Assembly (NCBI RefSeq): GCF_052119645.1
Contig: NZ_JBGQOM010000016.1
Location: 1-64,000 of the forward strand
DNA length: 64,000 nt
Reading direction: 5' to 3'
Source of the DNA: Paraglaciecola sp030730205
GTDB taxonomy: Bacteria; Pseudomonadota; Gammaproteobacteria; Enterobacterales; Alteromonadaceae
The translations under genes and the position numbers were made by a program. Under the pieces are notes generated by a model. The model searched no databases. It worked only from the letters and a program-made list of their open reading frames with translations, and was not told the origin of the DNA. How positions within the stretch are numbered: the first letter of the stretch is position 1; every line of letters starts with the position of its first letter. Positions 27,069 through 37,100 of the stretch are shown here, in pieces.

Positions 27069-28290
27069 GCTCCACCTCCTGCTCCATTTGCTGTAACAGA
27101 CGGGTGGCTACCATCATAGCGCGGCCATTGTGATAAGGCCCTTTCCAAAAACCCGCTTTGTAGGTGTCATCCACTAAACCCTGATCACATAACGCCAACC
27201 AGAACCACTCACCATATTCACGATCAATATGTTGCTGTTGAATAAATTGCCAAACCTTTTCGGCGGCCAATTTGAATTTTTCGCCACCACCAAGTTGGTA
27301 AGCTTGCAAAAAGCCCACTAGTGCTTCGGCCTGTACCCACCAAAAACTCTCCGGATGGGTTTGTTGATCAACAAAAGTATACTGATCACACACCTGCCCA
27401 TGTTGACCTATGGCTTGGTTAAGGCACACCTCGGCCATGGCCAAAACGATTTTTTTATACTTATGGGTCAAAGCTGGCTGCTTGAGTACTTCAACGGCTT
27501 CCCACAATAACCAACTGCATTCAATGTCATGACCATAGGAAAAAGCAGGCGATTGATCTTGCCATTCAATGTTTTGAAATAAACTAAGGTGCATACTAGG
27601 TTGCAAAATAATGTGCTGTTCAAATACCCCCAACAAGGAGCTTAAAGCTTGCCCCACCTGAGCTTTACCACTCACATGATATAAGCTGGTGTAAGCTTCG
27701 ATAACATGTAGATGGGTATTCATACTCTTGGGATAATTAAGGTCTTTATCACTTAAACGCATGTCATCCAATGGCTGCCAATCCTGCGCAAAGGCTTCTA
27801 AATAGCCACCAAATTGAGGATCTATGGCGTGTAATTCTAACAAGTCAAAGTATTCAAAGGCCTTAGCAATAGCTGTTTCATCACCACTTAGCCGGTAATA
27901 AGCGCATAAGGCATAAATGGCAAAAGCTTGGGCATAGGTTTGTTTTTTACCACTGACACATTGTCCCTGATAATCAAGCTCCCACAACACTCCGCCATAC
28001 TGCTGATCTTCAAAAGAAGTGAGTAAATAATCAAAGGCTCGTTTGGCTATTTGAGTATATTCAGCACTGTTATAGGTGTAAGCAGCCTCGCTGAAAAACC
28101 ACAAAATACGGGTATTCAGTACGATGCCTTTATTAGCAGCGATCACAGGATTGGCTTTAGCATCTATTTCACCAAAAAAACCGCCGTGCAGATGATCGAC
28201 ACTGTGTGTTGACCACCACTTTGCAATCTTATGGCACTCTCTGTCTAACAAACGTGGATCTAGCTTGCTATAAACCGCTGCTTCTATCAT
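27052..28290 (-). CDS. Mannobiose 2-epimerase (AGE / cellobiose 2-epimerase family)
   Basis: This cytoplasmic (alpha/alpha)6-barrel protein of 412 residues carries the 2-epimerase signature: MNTHLHVIEAYT, SYGHDIECSWLL with H254, FWWVQAEALVG and PYHNGRAM with H387. The spacing matches the paired catalytic histidines of cellobiose 2-epimerases. The neighbouring GH130 gene makes mannobiose to mannosyl-glucose the likely reaction (EC 5.1.3.11). ATG 28290 follows AGGGTAGG and starts seven bases after the GH130 stop; the in-frame ATG at 28338 would lie inside that gene. Confidence 0.88.
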   Translation of the reverse strand: MIEAAVYSKLDPRLLDRECHKIAKWWSTHSVDHLHGGFFGEIDAKANPVIAANKGIVLNTRILWFFSEAAYTYNSAEYTQIAKRAFDYLLTSFEDQQYGGVLWELDYQGQCVSGKKQTYAQAFAIYALCAYYRLSGDETAIAKAFEYFDLLELHAIDPQFGGYLEAFAQDWQPLDDMRLSDKDLNYPKSMNTHLHVIEAYTSLYHVSGKAQVGQALSSLLGVFEQHIILQPSMHLSLFQNIEWQDQSPAFSYGHDIECSWLLWEAVEVLKQPALTHKYKKIVLAMAEVCLNQAIGQHGQVCDQYTFVDQQTHPESFWWVQAEALVGFLQAYQLGGGEKFKLAAEKVWQFIQQQHIDREYGEWFWLALCDQGLVDDTYKAGFWKGPYHNGRAMMVATRLLQQMEQEVEHEMAK

Positions 28291-28297
28291 GCCTACC

Positions 28298-29479
28298 CTA
28301 CCCTTTAGTCTGCTGTAACAGCAGCAAGTTTTTATCAATCAAACTGTTTAAGGTTTTAACTGACTCAGCAGAGCGCAAACCGTCTTCAGGCGTATTTAAG
28401 GTGTAATCAATCAATTGCTCTATGGTCGTGGTAGCAACGTGCATACGAGTATCTGATGAAGCGTAATAGATAAATACTTCATTGTTTTCATTCACTATCC
28501 AACCATTAGCAAAAGTCACATTGGATACGTCACCAATACGCTCCTCACCTTGTGGCGCAATGAAATGGCCTCCTGGACGATGAATCACACGCCATGGTTC
28601 GATTAAATCTGTCATAAAAACATACAGCACATAACGTAATCCCGCGGCGGTATTACGTACGCCATGAGCAAGATGCAACCAGCCATTGGCTGTTTTAATG
28701 GGAGCCGGGCCTTGACCATTTTTAATTTCTTTGATGGTGTGGTAAGCCTTGCCGTCAACAATCAGCTCTTGTTTAATTTCGGCTTTTTCCATTGAGTCAC
28801 ATAGACCCCAGCCTATACCGCCACCAATACCTACGCTAATAAAGCCATCTTGCGGGCGGGTGTACAGAGCGTATTTACCATTGATAAATTCAGGGTGAAG
28901 TACCACGTTACGTTGCTGCCCTGAATAGGTAATTAAATCAGGTAAGCGCTGCCATACTTTGAGATCTTTAGTGCGTGCAATGCCACATTGTGCGGTTGCC
29001 GCAGATAAGTCCTCAGGGCGAGTCTTATCTTTACGCTCGGTACAAAATAAGCCATAAATATACCCGTCTGCATGTTTAATTAAACGCATATCATACACGT
29101 TAGTATCAGGCTCGTTGGTTTCAGGCATCGTGATGGGGTGATCCCAAAAACGAAAGTTATCTACCCCATTAGCACTTTGTGCCACGGCAAAAAATGACTT
29201 ACGATCATTGCCTTCTACCCTGACCACCAATAAATATTGTCCATCAAGATATATCGCCCCTGAATTAAAAGTGGCATTGATACCAATGCGCTCCATCAAA
29301 AAGGGATTCGTTGTCTCATTTAAATCGTAACGCCAAAACACAGGTGTATGTTCTGCAGTCACTATGGGTAACTGCCAACGCTGATAAATGCCGTTAGAAC
29401 AAGGAGTTGGACTATTTTTTAAGCCAATCAGTGATTCATAAGCAGAACACAATTTTTCAACTTTTTGTTTAAAACTCAT
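28298..29479 (-). CDS. GH130 4-O-beta-D-mannosyl-D-glucose phosphorylase
   Basis: This enzyme phosphorolyses Man-Glc to mannose-1-phosphate and glucose (EC 2.4.1.281). The 393-residue protein has the five-bladed propeller motifs of GH130 subfamily 1: NATFNSGAIYLDGQYLLVVRVEGNDR, DTNVYDMRLI with the proton donor D130, and GPAPIKTANGWLHLAHG for phosphate and substrate. It lacks a signal peptide. GAAGAG six bases upstream selects ATG 29479 over 29536. It heads the operon with the epimerase and the GH5 enzyme and has an operator 77 bases upstream. Confidence 0.92.
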   Translation of the reverse strand: MSFKQKVEKLCSAYESLIGLKNSPTPCSNGIYQRWQLPIVTAEHTPVFWRYDLNETTNPFLMERIGINATFNSGAIYLDGQYLLVVRVEGNDRKSFFAVAQSANGVDNFRFWDHPITMPETNEPDTNVYDMRLIKHADGYIYGLFCTERKDKTRPEDLSAATAQCGIARTKDLKVWQRLPDLITYSGQQRNVVLHPEFINGKYALYTRPQDGFISVGIGGGIGWGLCDSMEKAEIKQELIVDGKAYHTIKEIKNGQGPAPIKTANGWLHLAHGVRNTAAGLRYVLYVFMTDLIEPWRVIHRPGGHFIAPQGEERIGDVSNVTFANGWIVNENNEVFIYYASSDTRMHVATTTIEQLIDYTLNTPEDGLRSAESVKTLNSLIDKNLLLLQQTKG

Positions 29480-29555
29480 ATAAGACTCTTCTTTTCTAAT
29501 TAATCTGAAAGTGTGACTTATTTCTTTGCCACACATTTTAACATAAAGCCTAGTT

Positions 29556-29567
29556 GGAACCGGTTAC
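29556..29567. promoter_or_regulatory. LacI-type operator upstream of GH130
   Basis: GGAACCGGTTAC differs at one position from the palindrome GTAACCGGTTAC. It lies between the symporter stop and the GH130 start. Confidence 0.75.
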
Positions 29568-29633
29568 CAAAAATAACAATAACAATGCCTTTATCTGTTT
29601 AAATCCCTCTTTTAAAGCTGCCGTGAACTTTGA

Positions 29634-31466
29634 CTATCGAAATGCCACAGGCATATCTGCGGGATAATCTTCAAGGGTATTCCACCAATACACTTTCAAA
29701 AACATGGAACACAGAATCACCACACCTAAGGCAACTGTCATTGGCATAAACTGTTGAATGACCAAAAAGATGGGCGCAGCAATCAAAGCGCTATGCCAAA
29801 CTATGCCAACCACCACATTTGCCATATCACGTTTAAAATGGTGGTTAGCCTGAATCTCTGGGTAGTCTTGTTGGATTGCCAGTAACACTGGTTGCCACCA
29901 CCCCCAAGGGCGAGTTTTTAAATAGAATTTCTTAAGCACTTGCATATCATCAGCTGGCGTTAATAAAGTCCCCATTACACAACCAATTAGGCACAATAAA
30001 AATAAGGCAGGGAAAGCATGTAAAGGCGATATATCAGTAAACATCATAGGTAAAGCAGCCACAATGCCAGTTAACATGCCATAAAAATAACCATAACCAT
30101 TAAATCGCCACCAATACCATTTGAGGACATTGGCTGCGGTATAACCGCCATACAGAGCTGAAACTATCCACATGATCAAACCGTTTAGCGTGGGGATAAA
30201 CAAACCTATGGCAGTGCCCAACACCACAAACACAATAGAAACGATATAGCTCAGATACACATAAGTTTTATCTGCAGCATTAGGATTAATATAACGTTTA
30301 TATATATCGTTAACTACGTAGGCAGGGGCCGCATTGGTGGTAGCTGCAAAGGTAGACATAAAGGTTGCTAGTAATCCTGCTAACACTAATCCCAACAAGC
30401 CAGAAGGAATATAATTGGCTAGGGCAAAAGGTAGAATTTGCTCAAAATCCACATCACTTCCCATGCCATTTAATTCATCATTAAAAAACACTAAGGCTAG
30501 GATGGCTAAACCAGTGATCATCATATAACGAGGGATCAGTAATACTACGCTCACAAACCAGCTCATTTTAGCCGCATCAGTAGGTGAACGGGCAGACAAT
30601 ACACGCTGCATATCGTAGTTAGGTGCTGGTCCTGCCATACTTTGCAATACACCTTTAAAAATGACCAACATCATAAAGATACCAAACATAGAGTAACCAT
30701 CTTGCTCTATTTTAGCGTTTGCAGAAGGTAAAATGGCCGCCCAATCCAAATTTAAACTCCAGCCAAATTGAATTTCATCCCAGCCCTCGGGTACTGCTTT
30801 GGCCAACATTTCTGGAGAGACCTGCTGCATAGCGATAATTCCAATAGCAACACAGGCAATAGTCATGATGAAAAACTGTACAACCTCGGTGATCACTACG
30901 CTATACATGCCGCCTTTAACCACATACAACATGGTGATAAAGGTAAGAATTAATCCGTAATAAACTTCGTTTAAATGGGGGTCGATAGACAATTGAAACG
31001 GCATAAAACCAGCGGAAAACTTACCAATACCAATGAAACTATAGGCCAGAAAACCCAAGACATTCACTAAGGCAAATACCACTACTATGATATGACTTAA
31101 CTTGGCGCCTTTGTTATCGCCAAAGCGAAAACGTATCCATTCAGCCCCAGTCATTACGCCCGAGCGACGTAACCAAATAGACAAAAACACCAACATAAAA
31201 ATCTGATTAAACGCCGGCCACAACCAAGGAATAAAAATACTTTTTAAGCCATAGATAAACAGTAAATACACCATCCACATAGTGCCACTGATATCAAACA
31301 TGCCTGAGGCATTGGATAAACCCAAGTAATACCACTTAAGCTCATTACCACCGAGAAAATAGCCTTCTATATTGCGACTAGCTCTTTTAGATATCCAAAA
31401 ACCAATGCCCAAAGACATGACCAGATAACCAGCAATAATACTTAGATCGAGAAAAGATAAATTCAT
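29634..31466 (-). CDS. Sodium:solute symporter family transporter (putative manno-oligosaccharide importer)
   Basis: This 610-residue inner-membrane protein has about 14 hydrophobic segments and the SSS-family pattern (GYFLGGNELKWYYLGLSNASG near the N-terminus; GLLGLVLAGLLATFMSTFAATTNA in the middle). It should couple Na+ to sugar uptake. It is divergent from the LacI gene with two operators between them, and upstream of GH130/epimerase, which need intracellular mannobiose. Mannobiose or mannose is therefore the inferred cargo. Ribosome site weak at ATG 31466. Confidence 0.88.
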   Translation of the reverse strand: MNLSFLDLSIIAGYLVMSLGIGFWISKRASRNIEGYFLGGNELKWYYLGLSNASGMFDISGTMWMVYLLFIYGLKSIFIPWLWPAFNQIFMLVFLSIWLRRSGVMTGAEWIRFRFGDNKGAKLSHIIVVVFALVNVLGFLAYSFIGIGKFSAGFMPFQLSIDPHLNEVYYGLILTFITMLYVVKGGMYSVVITEVVQFFIMTIACVAIGIIAMQQVSPEMLAKAVPEGWDEIQFGWSLNLDWAAILPSANAKIEQDGYSMFGIFMMLVIFKGVLQSMAGPAPNYDMQRVLSARSPTDAAKMSWFVSVVLLIPRYMMITGLAILALVFFNDELNGMGSDVDFEQILPFALANYIPSGLLGLVLAGLLATFMSTFAATTNAAPAYVVNDIYKRYINPNAADKTYVYLSYIVSIVFVVLGTAIGLFIPTLNGLIMWIVSALYGGYTAANVLKWYWWRFNGYGYFYGMLTGIVAALPMMFTDISPLHAFPALFLLCLIGCVMGTLLTPADDMQVLKKFYLKTRPWGWWQPVLLAIQQDYPEIQANHHFKRDMANVVVGIVWHSALIAAPIFLVIQQFMPMTVALGVVILCSMFLKVYWWNTLEDYPADMPVAFR

Positions 31467-31523
31467 TGTGACTACTTTTTATTGTCGGGCTACTGATTGC
31501 AACTGTTGGACAAAACAATCAAT

Positions 31524-31535
31524 GTAACCGGTTAC
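31524..31535. promoter_or_regulatory. LacI-type operator, perfect palindrome
   Basis: GTAACCGGTTAC, a perfect 12-bp palindrome in the 203-bp divergent region between the symporter and the LacI regulator. It lies 58 bases from the symporter start. Confidence 0.85.
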
Positions 31536-31564
31536 TCAACATTTAGAGCGATTGTTACTTAAAT

Positions 31565-31576
31565 GTAACCGGTTAT
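31565..31576. promoter_or_regulatory. LacI-type operator, second site
   Basis: GTAACCGGTTAT, one mismatch. The centre is 41 bp from the centre of the previous site, near four helical turns, which would allow cooperative or looped binding. It probably mediates autoregulation of the lacI-family gene. Confidence 0.8.
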
Positions 31577-31669
31577 CAAGCTATTTTGTTGATGTTGCTA
31601 TCGATATCATAAAAATAATGTAAAATGTTTCATAGCAATGCTTAATTATCACGCTTTGGGAGCGCCAGT

Positions 31670-32668
31670 ATGTCAACAATTAGAGATGTATCAAAAGAAG
31701 CGGGCTTGTCCATCGCCACCGTTTCCAGAGCTTTAAGTGCGCCAGAAAAAGTCACTAAAGAAAGTCTTAAAAAAGTACATGAGGCCATCGAGAAATTACA
31801 GTATCGGCCCAACATGTTGTCGCAAAAATTTAGAAATAAACAAGCCAATACTATTGTTATTTTAGTACCTGATATTGCCAATTTATTTTTTGCAAAGGTG
31901 ATCAGTGGTATTGAAAGTGTCGCGCAGAAAAAGGGCTTCAGCGTATTATTGGGCGATACTCGTGATTCAAAAGCGCTCGAAAAACAATACATTAACTTAG
32001 TTGAAACCAGACAAGCCGATGGTATTATTCAGTTACGTCCCTACAGCGAAAACGATTCATTGTTACCTATCTCCAGAGTACCGGCAGTGAATGCCAGTGG
32101 CTGTGAAAACACCCCCTATCCTACTGTGCGCATTGATAATGTGGGCGCCGCTAAAGAAGTGGTTAAATATTTGATATCACTAGGACATAAACGCATAGGT
32201 GTAATTACTGGCTTGCAGCGCAATCCGCATACTATCGACCGCCTGAAAGGTTATAAACAAGCTTTGGCCGAAGCTAACATTCCCTTTGATGAAAGTTTGC
32301 TGTCTGAAGGTGATTTTACCTTGTGGTCAGGTTTACAAGCCAGTGAGCATTTTAGCCGCATGACAAATATGCCCACAGCGATATTTTGTATGAACGATGA
32401 GATGGCAATTGGCGCAATGAAAGGACTTAAGTCCAAAGGTTTACGCTTACCGCAGGATATTTCCATCACTGGCTTTGATGACTTAGATGTATCTCGTTAT
32501 TGCGATCCTCCTCTGACTACCGTCGCGCAGCCTGCAGAAAAAATTGGCGAACGTTCAGCTGATTTATTGTTTCAATTATTGGACGAGCAACAACCCACTC
32601 AAACCGAGTATGTATTGCCCATTGAGTTTATTATTCGTCAAAGTACGGCTCCACCACGAGCTAATTAA
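31670..32668 (+). CDS. LacI family transcriptional regulator of the mannan locus
   Basis: This 332-residue DNA-binding repressor has a classical LacI helix-turn-helix (TIRDVSKEAGLSIATVSRAL), the hinge (QYRPNMLSQKFRNKQ), and a periplasmic-binding-protein-like effector domain ending with GERSADLLFQLLDE. It lies beside two palindromes of the type repeated across the locus, so it is the natural candidate to bind them. GGGAG seven bases upstream supports ATG 31670. The effector is probably a mannose-containing sugar. A perfect palindromic terminator follows. Confidence 0.93.
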   Translation: MSTIRDVSKEAGLSIATVSRALSAPEKVTKESLKKVHEAIEKLQYRPNMLSQKFRNKQANTIVILVPDIANLFFAKVISGIESVAQKKGFSVLLGDTRDSKALEKQYINLVETRQADGIIQLRPYSENDSLLPISRVPAVNASGCENTPYPTVRIDNVGAAKEVVKYLISLGHKRIGVITGLQRNPHTIDRLKGYKQALAEANIPFDESLLSEGDFTLWSGLQASEHFSRMTNMPTAIFCMNDEMAIGAMKGLKSKGLRLPQDISITGFDDLDVSRYCDPPLTTVAQPAEKIGERSADLLFQLLDEQQPTQTEYVLPIEFIIRQSTAPPRAN

Positions 32669-32679
32669 AAGCTAAATTG

Positions 32680-32715
32680 CTGTGTTGTGTTTAAACACAA
32701 CACAGTAAATTTTTT
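32680..32715 (+). terminator. Terminator of the LacI-family gene
   Basis: A 26-base perfect palindrome (32680-32705) is followed by an A/T tract with six T. Confidence 0.8.
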
Positions 32716-32730
32716 GCTTGCCTCGGCAAA

Positions 32731-32744
32731 TGTAACGGGTTACA
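32731..32744. promoter_or_regulatory. LacI-type operator upstream of the mannose isomerase gene
   Basis: TGTAACGGGTTACA has one changed base from the locus palindrome. It ends 31 bases before ATG 32776 and probably overlaps the promoter, as expected for a repressor site. Confidence 0.75.
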
Positions 32745-32775
32745 TTTTAAATATAATTTCTTTGTTATTAAAAAT

Positions 32776-33951
32776 ATGTCTACCTCATTCAAATTACATG
32801 CGCGTATTAATCAATTAACTGACTGGCTAAAAGAAGATGCCTTACCCTATTGGAGCACCACTGGCATCAACCAACACAACGGTGCCGTTTACGAACAAAT
32901 GCTATTTAATGGCCAAGCCGACTTAGCCGCCAACCAACGAATTCGCGTACAAGCACGGCAAATAATGGTGTTTTGTGCCGCACAGCAGCAGCAATGGCTG
33001 AATAATAGTTTGCCTATTGTTAGCCGCATCGTAGCGTTTATGCACTCTCATGGACGAATAAATCCTACGGCCATAGGATATGCACAGCTACTAACACCTG
33101 ATAACCAAATAGTAGAACCAAAACTTGATAGCTATGACTTTGCCTTTTATTTTTTGGCTTGTTTTCATCGTTTTTCTACTTTTAACGATAAGCAGGCACT
33201 AGCTGAAGCCAATGCCCTGTTACAGCATATAGAGCTAAATTTTAAAGATAGTTCGGCAGGTTGGTTAGAAGGCAATTACCCAGCGCCACATAGACGCCAA
33301 AATCCTCACATGCATTTGTTTGAGGCTTTTATGACCGGCTACGAAGTAACTCATGAGGCCAAATGGTTAGCCAAAGCAGGTCAGATATATAGTCTATTTG
33401 AACAGTTCTTTTTCAACCCAAACACACAGGTATTACATGAGCATTTTGACCACAATTGGCAACTTGCTAAAGGTCCATTAGGAGAGCAAGTTGAGCCGGG
33501 ACACATGTTTGAATGGGTATGGTTACTGCGTTGGTACCAGCAACTTACCGGTACCTCTGTCAGCCACTACTGTGACGCTTTATATAACAAGGCCTTAGAG
33601 ATAGGTTTTGATCCGCAAAGTCAGCTAATTTATGACGTCACTGATCTGCATGGTAAGGTTGTAAATGGCACCAAACGCTGCTGGCCTTTAACTGAATTAG
33701 TTAAAGCCAGTTTGGCTCAGGCAACGGTATCACCGCCCGAAAAACGAAGCTTTTACGAAGAAAAAGCCACTCTGGGAATACAACTCTTGTTCGAATTTTA
33801 TATGCACCCAACTATCAGAGGCAGTTACATCGATCAAATAGCCCAAGATAATAGTGTGCAAGCCAATCACGCCCCCGCCAGTACCCTTTATCATTTTATG
33901 GTGATGGGTATAGAAGCCAACAAATACGCGAGTCGATTCCTATGCGAGTAA
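32776..33951 (+). CDS. AGE family isomerase, probable D-mannose isomerase
   Basis: This 391-residue (alpha/alpha)6-barrel protein of the N-acylglucosamine 2-epimerase superfamily has NPHMHLFEAF and EPGHMFEWVWLL (H243), motifs of the mannose isomerase / YihS branch rather than of cellobiose 2-epimerases. It would convert free mannose released by mannanases to fructose. It is cytoplasmic. No ribosome site is evident; the operator lies close upstream. It differs strongly from the other AGE protein at 27052, so the two are not recent paralogues. Confidence 0.8.
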   Translation: MSTSFKLHARINQLTDWLKEDALPYWSTTGINQHNGAVYEQMLFNGQADLAANQRIRVQARQIMVFCAAQQQQWLNNSLPIVSRIVAFMHSHGRINPTAIGYAQLLTPDNQIVEPKLDSYDFAFYFLACFHRFSTFNDKQALAEANALLQHIELNFKDSSAGWLEGNYPAPHRRQNPHMHLFEAFMTGYEVTHEAKWLAKAGQIYSLFEQFFFNPNTQVLHEHFDHNWQLAKGPLGEQVEPGHMFEWVWLLRWYQQLTGTSVSHYCDALYNKALEIGFDPQSQLIYDVTDLHGKVVNGTKRCWPLTELVKASLAQATVSPPEKRSFYEEKATLGIQLLFEFYMHPTIRGSYIDQIAQDNSVQANHAPASTLYHFMVMGIEANKYASRFLCE

Positions 33952-34138
33952 TAGTTCCACACGCTTTTAGGTTGTGAATTGGGCTCAGGTGAGTAAATTA
34001 AGAAGAATTTATTTGTTAGAGGCTAATATCACGATAAGCAGTGGCGAGCTAAAACGTTACGGCTCACTGCTACCACAATAAATTGAATGCAGTTGGTTTA
34101 TGTTTTTAGGCCGTATTCTAAAAAGTCCCGCTAAAAAT

Positions 34139-34163
34139 TAAACCGGTAAAATTTACCGGTTTA
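34139..34163. terminator. Bidirectional hairpin between the isomerase and PEP-CTERM genes
   Basis: TAAACCGGTAAA and its complement TTTACCGGTTTA form a 12-bp inverted repeat with almost no loop, flanked by A- and T-rich tracts. It sits between two convergent genes and fits a shared terminator. Confidence 0.6.
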
Positions 34164-34191
34164 TTTTGTATTTTAAGTTCTTACCTTAATT

Positions 34192-37100
34192 TTAATGTGA
34201 GCCATCTTTACGTTTAGGCGCAGGCTCTTTGCGGCGCAAGACTAAAAATGCCACTGCAAACAACATGAGCATTATCGTATGTGGTTCAGGTACATCGGTA
34301 TTAGGATTGGCTGGTGCACCAAATACATCCACTGCAAAACCGCCGTTGACGTCGTCCCACACCACTGCCCAATCAAAACCGTCCATTAATCCCGTCACAA
34401 TAAAATTAGTAATGCTTAATAAATCAAAGTTAATAAAGTTATTAGCAAAGGAGAAATCAAAGTCAAAGCCATCTAGCGGATTATAATCAGGCTCGAACAC
34501 CAACTCAAATTGAGTCGACGTATCTACCGTCACCTTACCGCGCACATCCAACATGTCATACAGACTGGAGTTAGTCATATCGATTTCTAGGGTGCCAAAT
34601 AAGTTCAGATCCTGCATTAAGATCAAACTGCCACGGCCTATTTTTCCGTCTGCATTAACGGTGACATCAGCATCAACCACACCACTACCGGCCAAACTGC
34701 CTTTATCAATAGTCACATTACTGGCCACTAACTCACCATCTACATTCAGCTCGCCAGCTTGTTGAACAAAGTTGTTGGCCAAGGTCAAAGTTGATTGCAC
34801 ATTCACTTTGCCATTATTAAGCACTTCACTGTCGTCGATTTGCATGCCACCAGCACCACTTACTTCAACAGTACCATTGTTAGTAAATAAATCGCCTTTC
34901 AAATCAAAGATTAATGCTTTGCTGCCATCGGCATGAATAGTGCCCTGGTTATCCATGGCTAACTCATCCACTCTGCCCTCACCTTTAAAGGTGCCGCCTG
35001 CAGCAATATTTAACTGACCATTACTGGCTACCGGTTCAAAGGTCACACTGCCATCAGGATGAGTAATGGTTTTTAAGGTATAAGCCGTAAGATTGGCATC
35101 ATGCATCACAATTTCGCCACCGTCTAAGGCGGTGAGTGACGAGGTATTTATGATAGTGCCATGTAAGTTAAATTCACCGCCGTTGGCCACTTCGGTATTC
35201 GCGTTAAAACTCATGTTAGTAAAATCACTTGAGCCAAGATCAATGATTTTGCCATCACCTATGGTTTCTAATCGGCCACCATTCATTGAGATATTTTTAA
35301 TCTCAACCACCGAGCCTTCTCTGGCTTGAATTAAGGTGCCACCGCCGTTATCAAAATCACCTTGAGTTAACAATAAAATACCGCCATTTTCGGCCCGTAA
35401 AGTAGCGCGCATCAATTGTGCGGCATCGCCAGGATCAAGAGTTAAACGCTGGCCATTCACATTAGCAGTAACCGTACCTTCCGATATTTGCAGAGCAATA
35501 TTATCCAAGGTGCCATAACCACTTAAAACTGAACCATTGCCTACTACGTCAATAGCACCACCCAGCACGGTTATGCCTTGCAGTTGCAACTCGCTATTGG
35601 CTCTGGCGGCAAGTAAACCACCGGTATTTTGTAAGCTATCACCTTGTAATGCGAGTACACCCGAGCTGACTTCAATCAAACCACTGTTACTTGAGCCGGA
35701 AGCAAGGTTAATACTTAAGCCAGTAGCATCCGCAGAAATAGTGCCTTTGTTGTCGAGCAGCACATTATGTAAGACACCATCACCGTTAAGTAACGCATTT
35801 TGGCCTACAGTTACATTACCACCGTTGATGGTGGCAGAATTTAAATGTAATACATCGCCATATTGCTCACCGGTTTGAATACTACCGCTGTTGGTAATCG
35901 TATTGTGCAGGTTAAGCTGCCCACCTACCGCACTAATAACACCACTATTTTCAATGTTGTTCGTAACAAGATCACCATGGCCGCTTACTGTCCCGCTGTT
36001 AACTATATTGCTCACGCTTAAGTCAGCGGCTTGCAGTTTAATGTGACCTTGGTTATTAAGATCGTTACTGGCAACAAACTGCTGGCCATTAGCCAAATGC
36101 AGGCTTGCGGTTGCATTGATGTCTTTCAGAGATTCTTGCAGATTGATGATCTTAGTTGGGCCATCCGTTGGATATTGCGCTTCCAAATTAGCATAAGTAC
36201 CGCTGAGTTTTACGGTGACATTATCTAGATTGGTCACACCATCTGGGCCTAAGTCTATTGTGCTAAAGTTATTCAGCGCAATAGTGGCCTCAGCCGTTTC
36301 GCCATAAGCCGCCCACGTACCGCCAGTGCCATTAAATACATTGTAGGTATAGCCACCAAAATATAAGTTTGAACCACCCATCACTTCCACTGTGCCGCGG
36401 TTAATAAAGGTGCTAGGCACACTATTATCAAGGTTACTAATGGCTAAGTAGCCACCGTCAGACCGAATGGTACCTTCGTTGATCAGTTGTCTTACCCCAG
36501 TAGAGGCATCAGTCGTGTGATTTATATAGACTTGCCCATGGCCCTGCACTAAACCGCCAGCTTGGTTTTCAAGGCCTTTAACTGTGGCATTAGCTAAATT
36601 AACCGTACCAGAGTTTTGCAGTTTGGCAGAGTCGAACGACGCACCATTACTTAAGCTAAGCGATCCATTTTGCTGATTATTAAATACTGCAAAGGTTTCG
36701 ATAGATTTACCGACTTTAATCTCTGCGGTTGCGCCATCTAAACGAATGTCGGCACTATTATTAAAGCTTGTATAATTACTCGCTGCGGATGCACGGCCAA
36801 GATCGATTCTGCCACCGTTGCTGGCTTCCCATAGACCGTCGGTTAAACTGATACTGTTGCCAGCAACAGTTAAATTAGTAAGGTTAGTTGTGCCTTGTGC
36901 CAATAATATATCGTTTGTAACAGTGCCCGTACCGTTGGCAAATACACGACCGTTATTGCTCCAAGCCCTTGTGGTATATAAGTTACCGCCAGAATCTGCG
37001 CCCAAATTACCATTATTAGTTAGCGAAGTGTTGGCCAAATATAACTCGTCGCCTTGTGCAACGATGGTGCCTTGATTATCAATGCTGGCAAATCTGACGA

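Noticed and set aside
34139..34163. Hairpin containing ACCGGT as another LacI operator
   Set aside because: It lacks the GTAAC/GTTAC arms in the correct spacing and sits between convergent gene ends; a terminator explains it.
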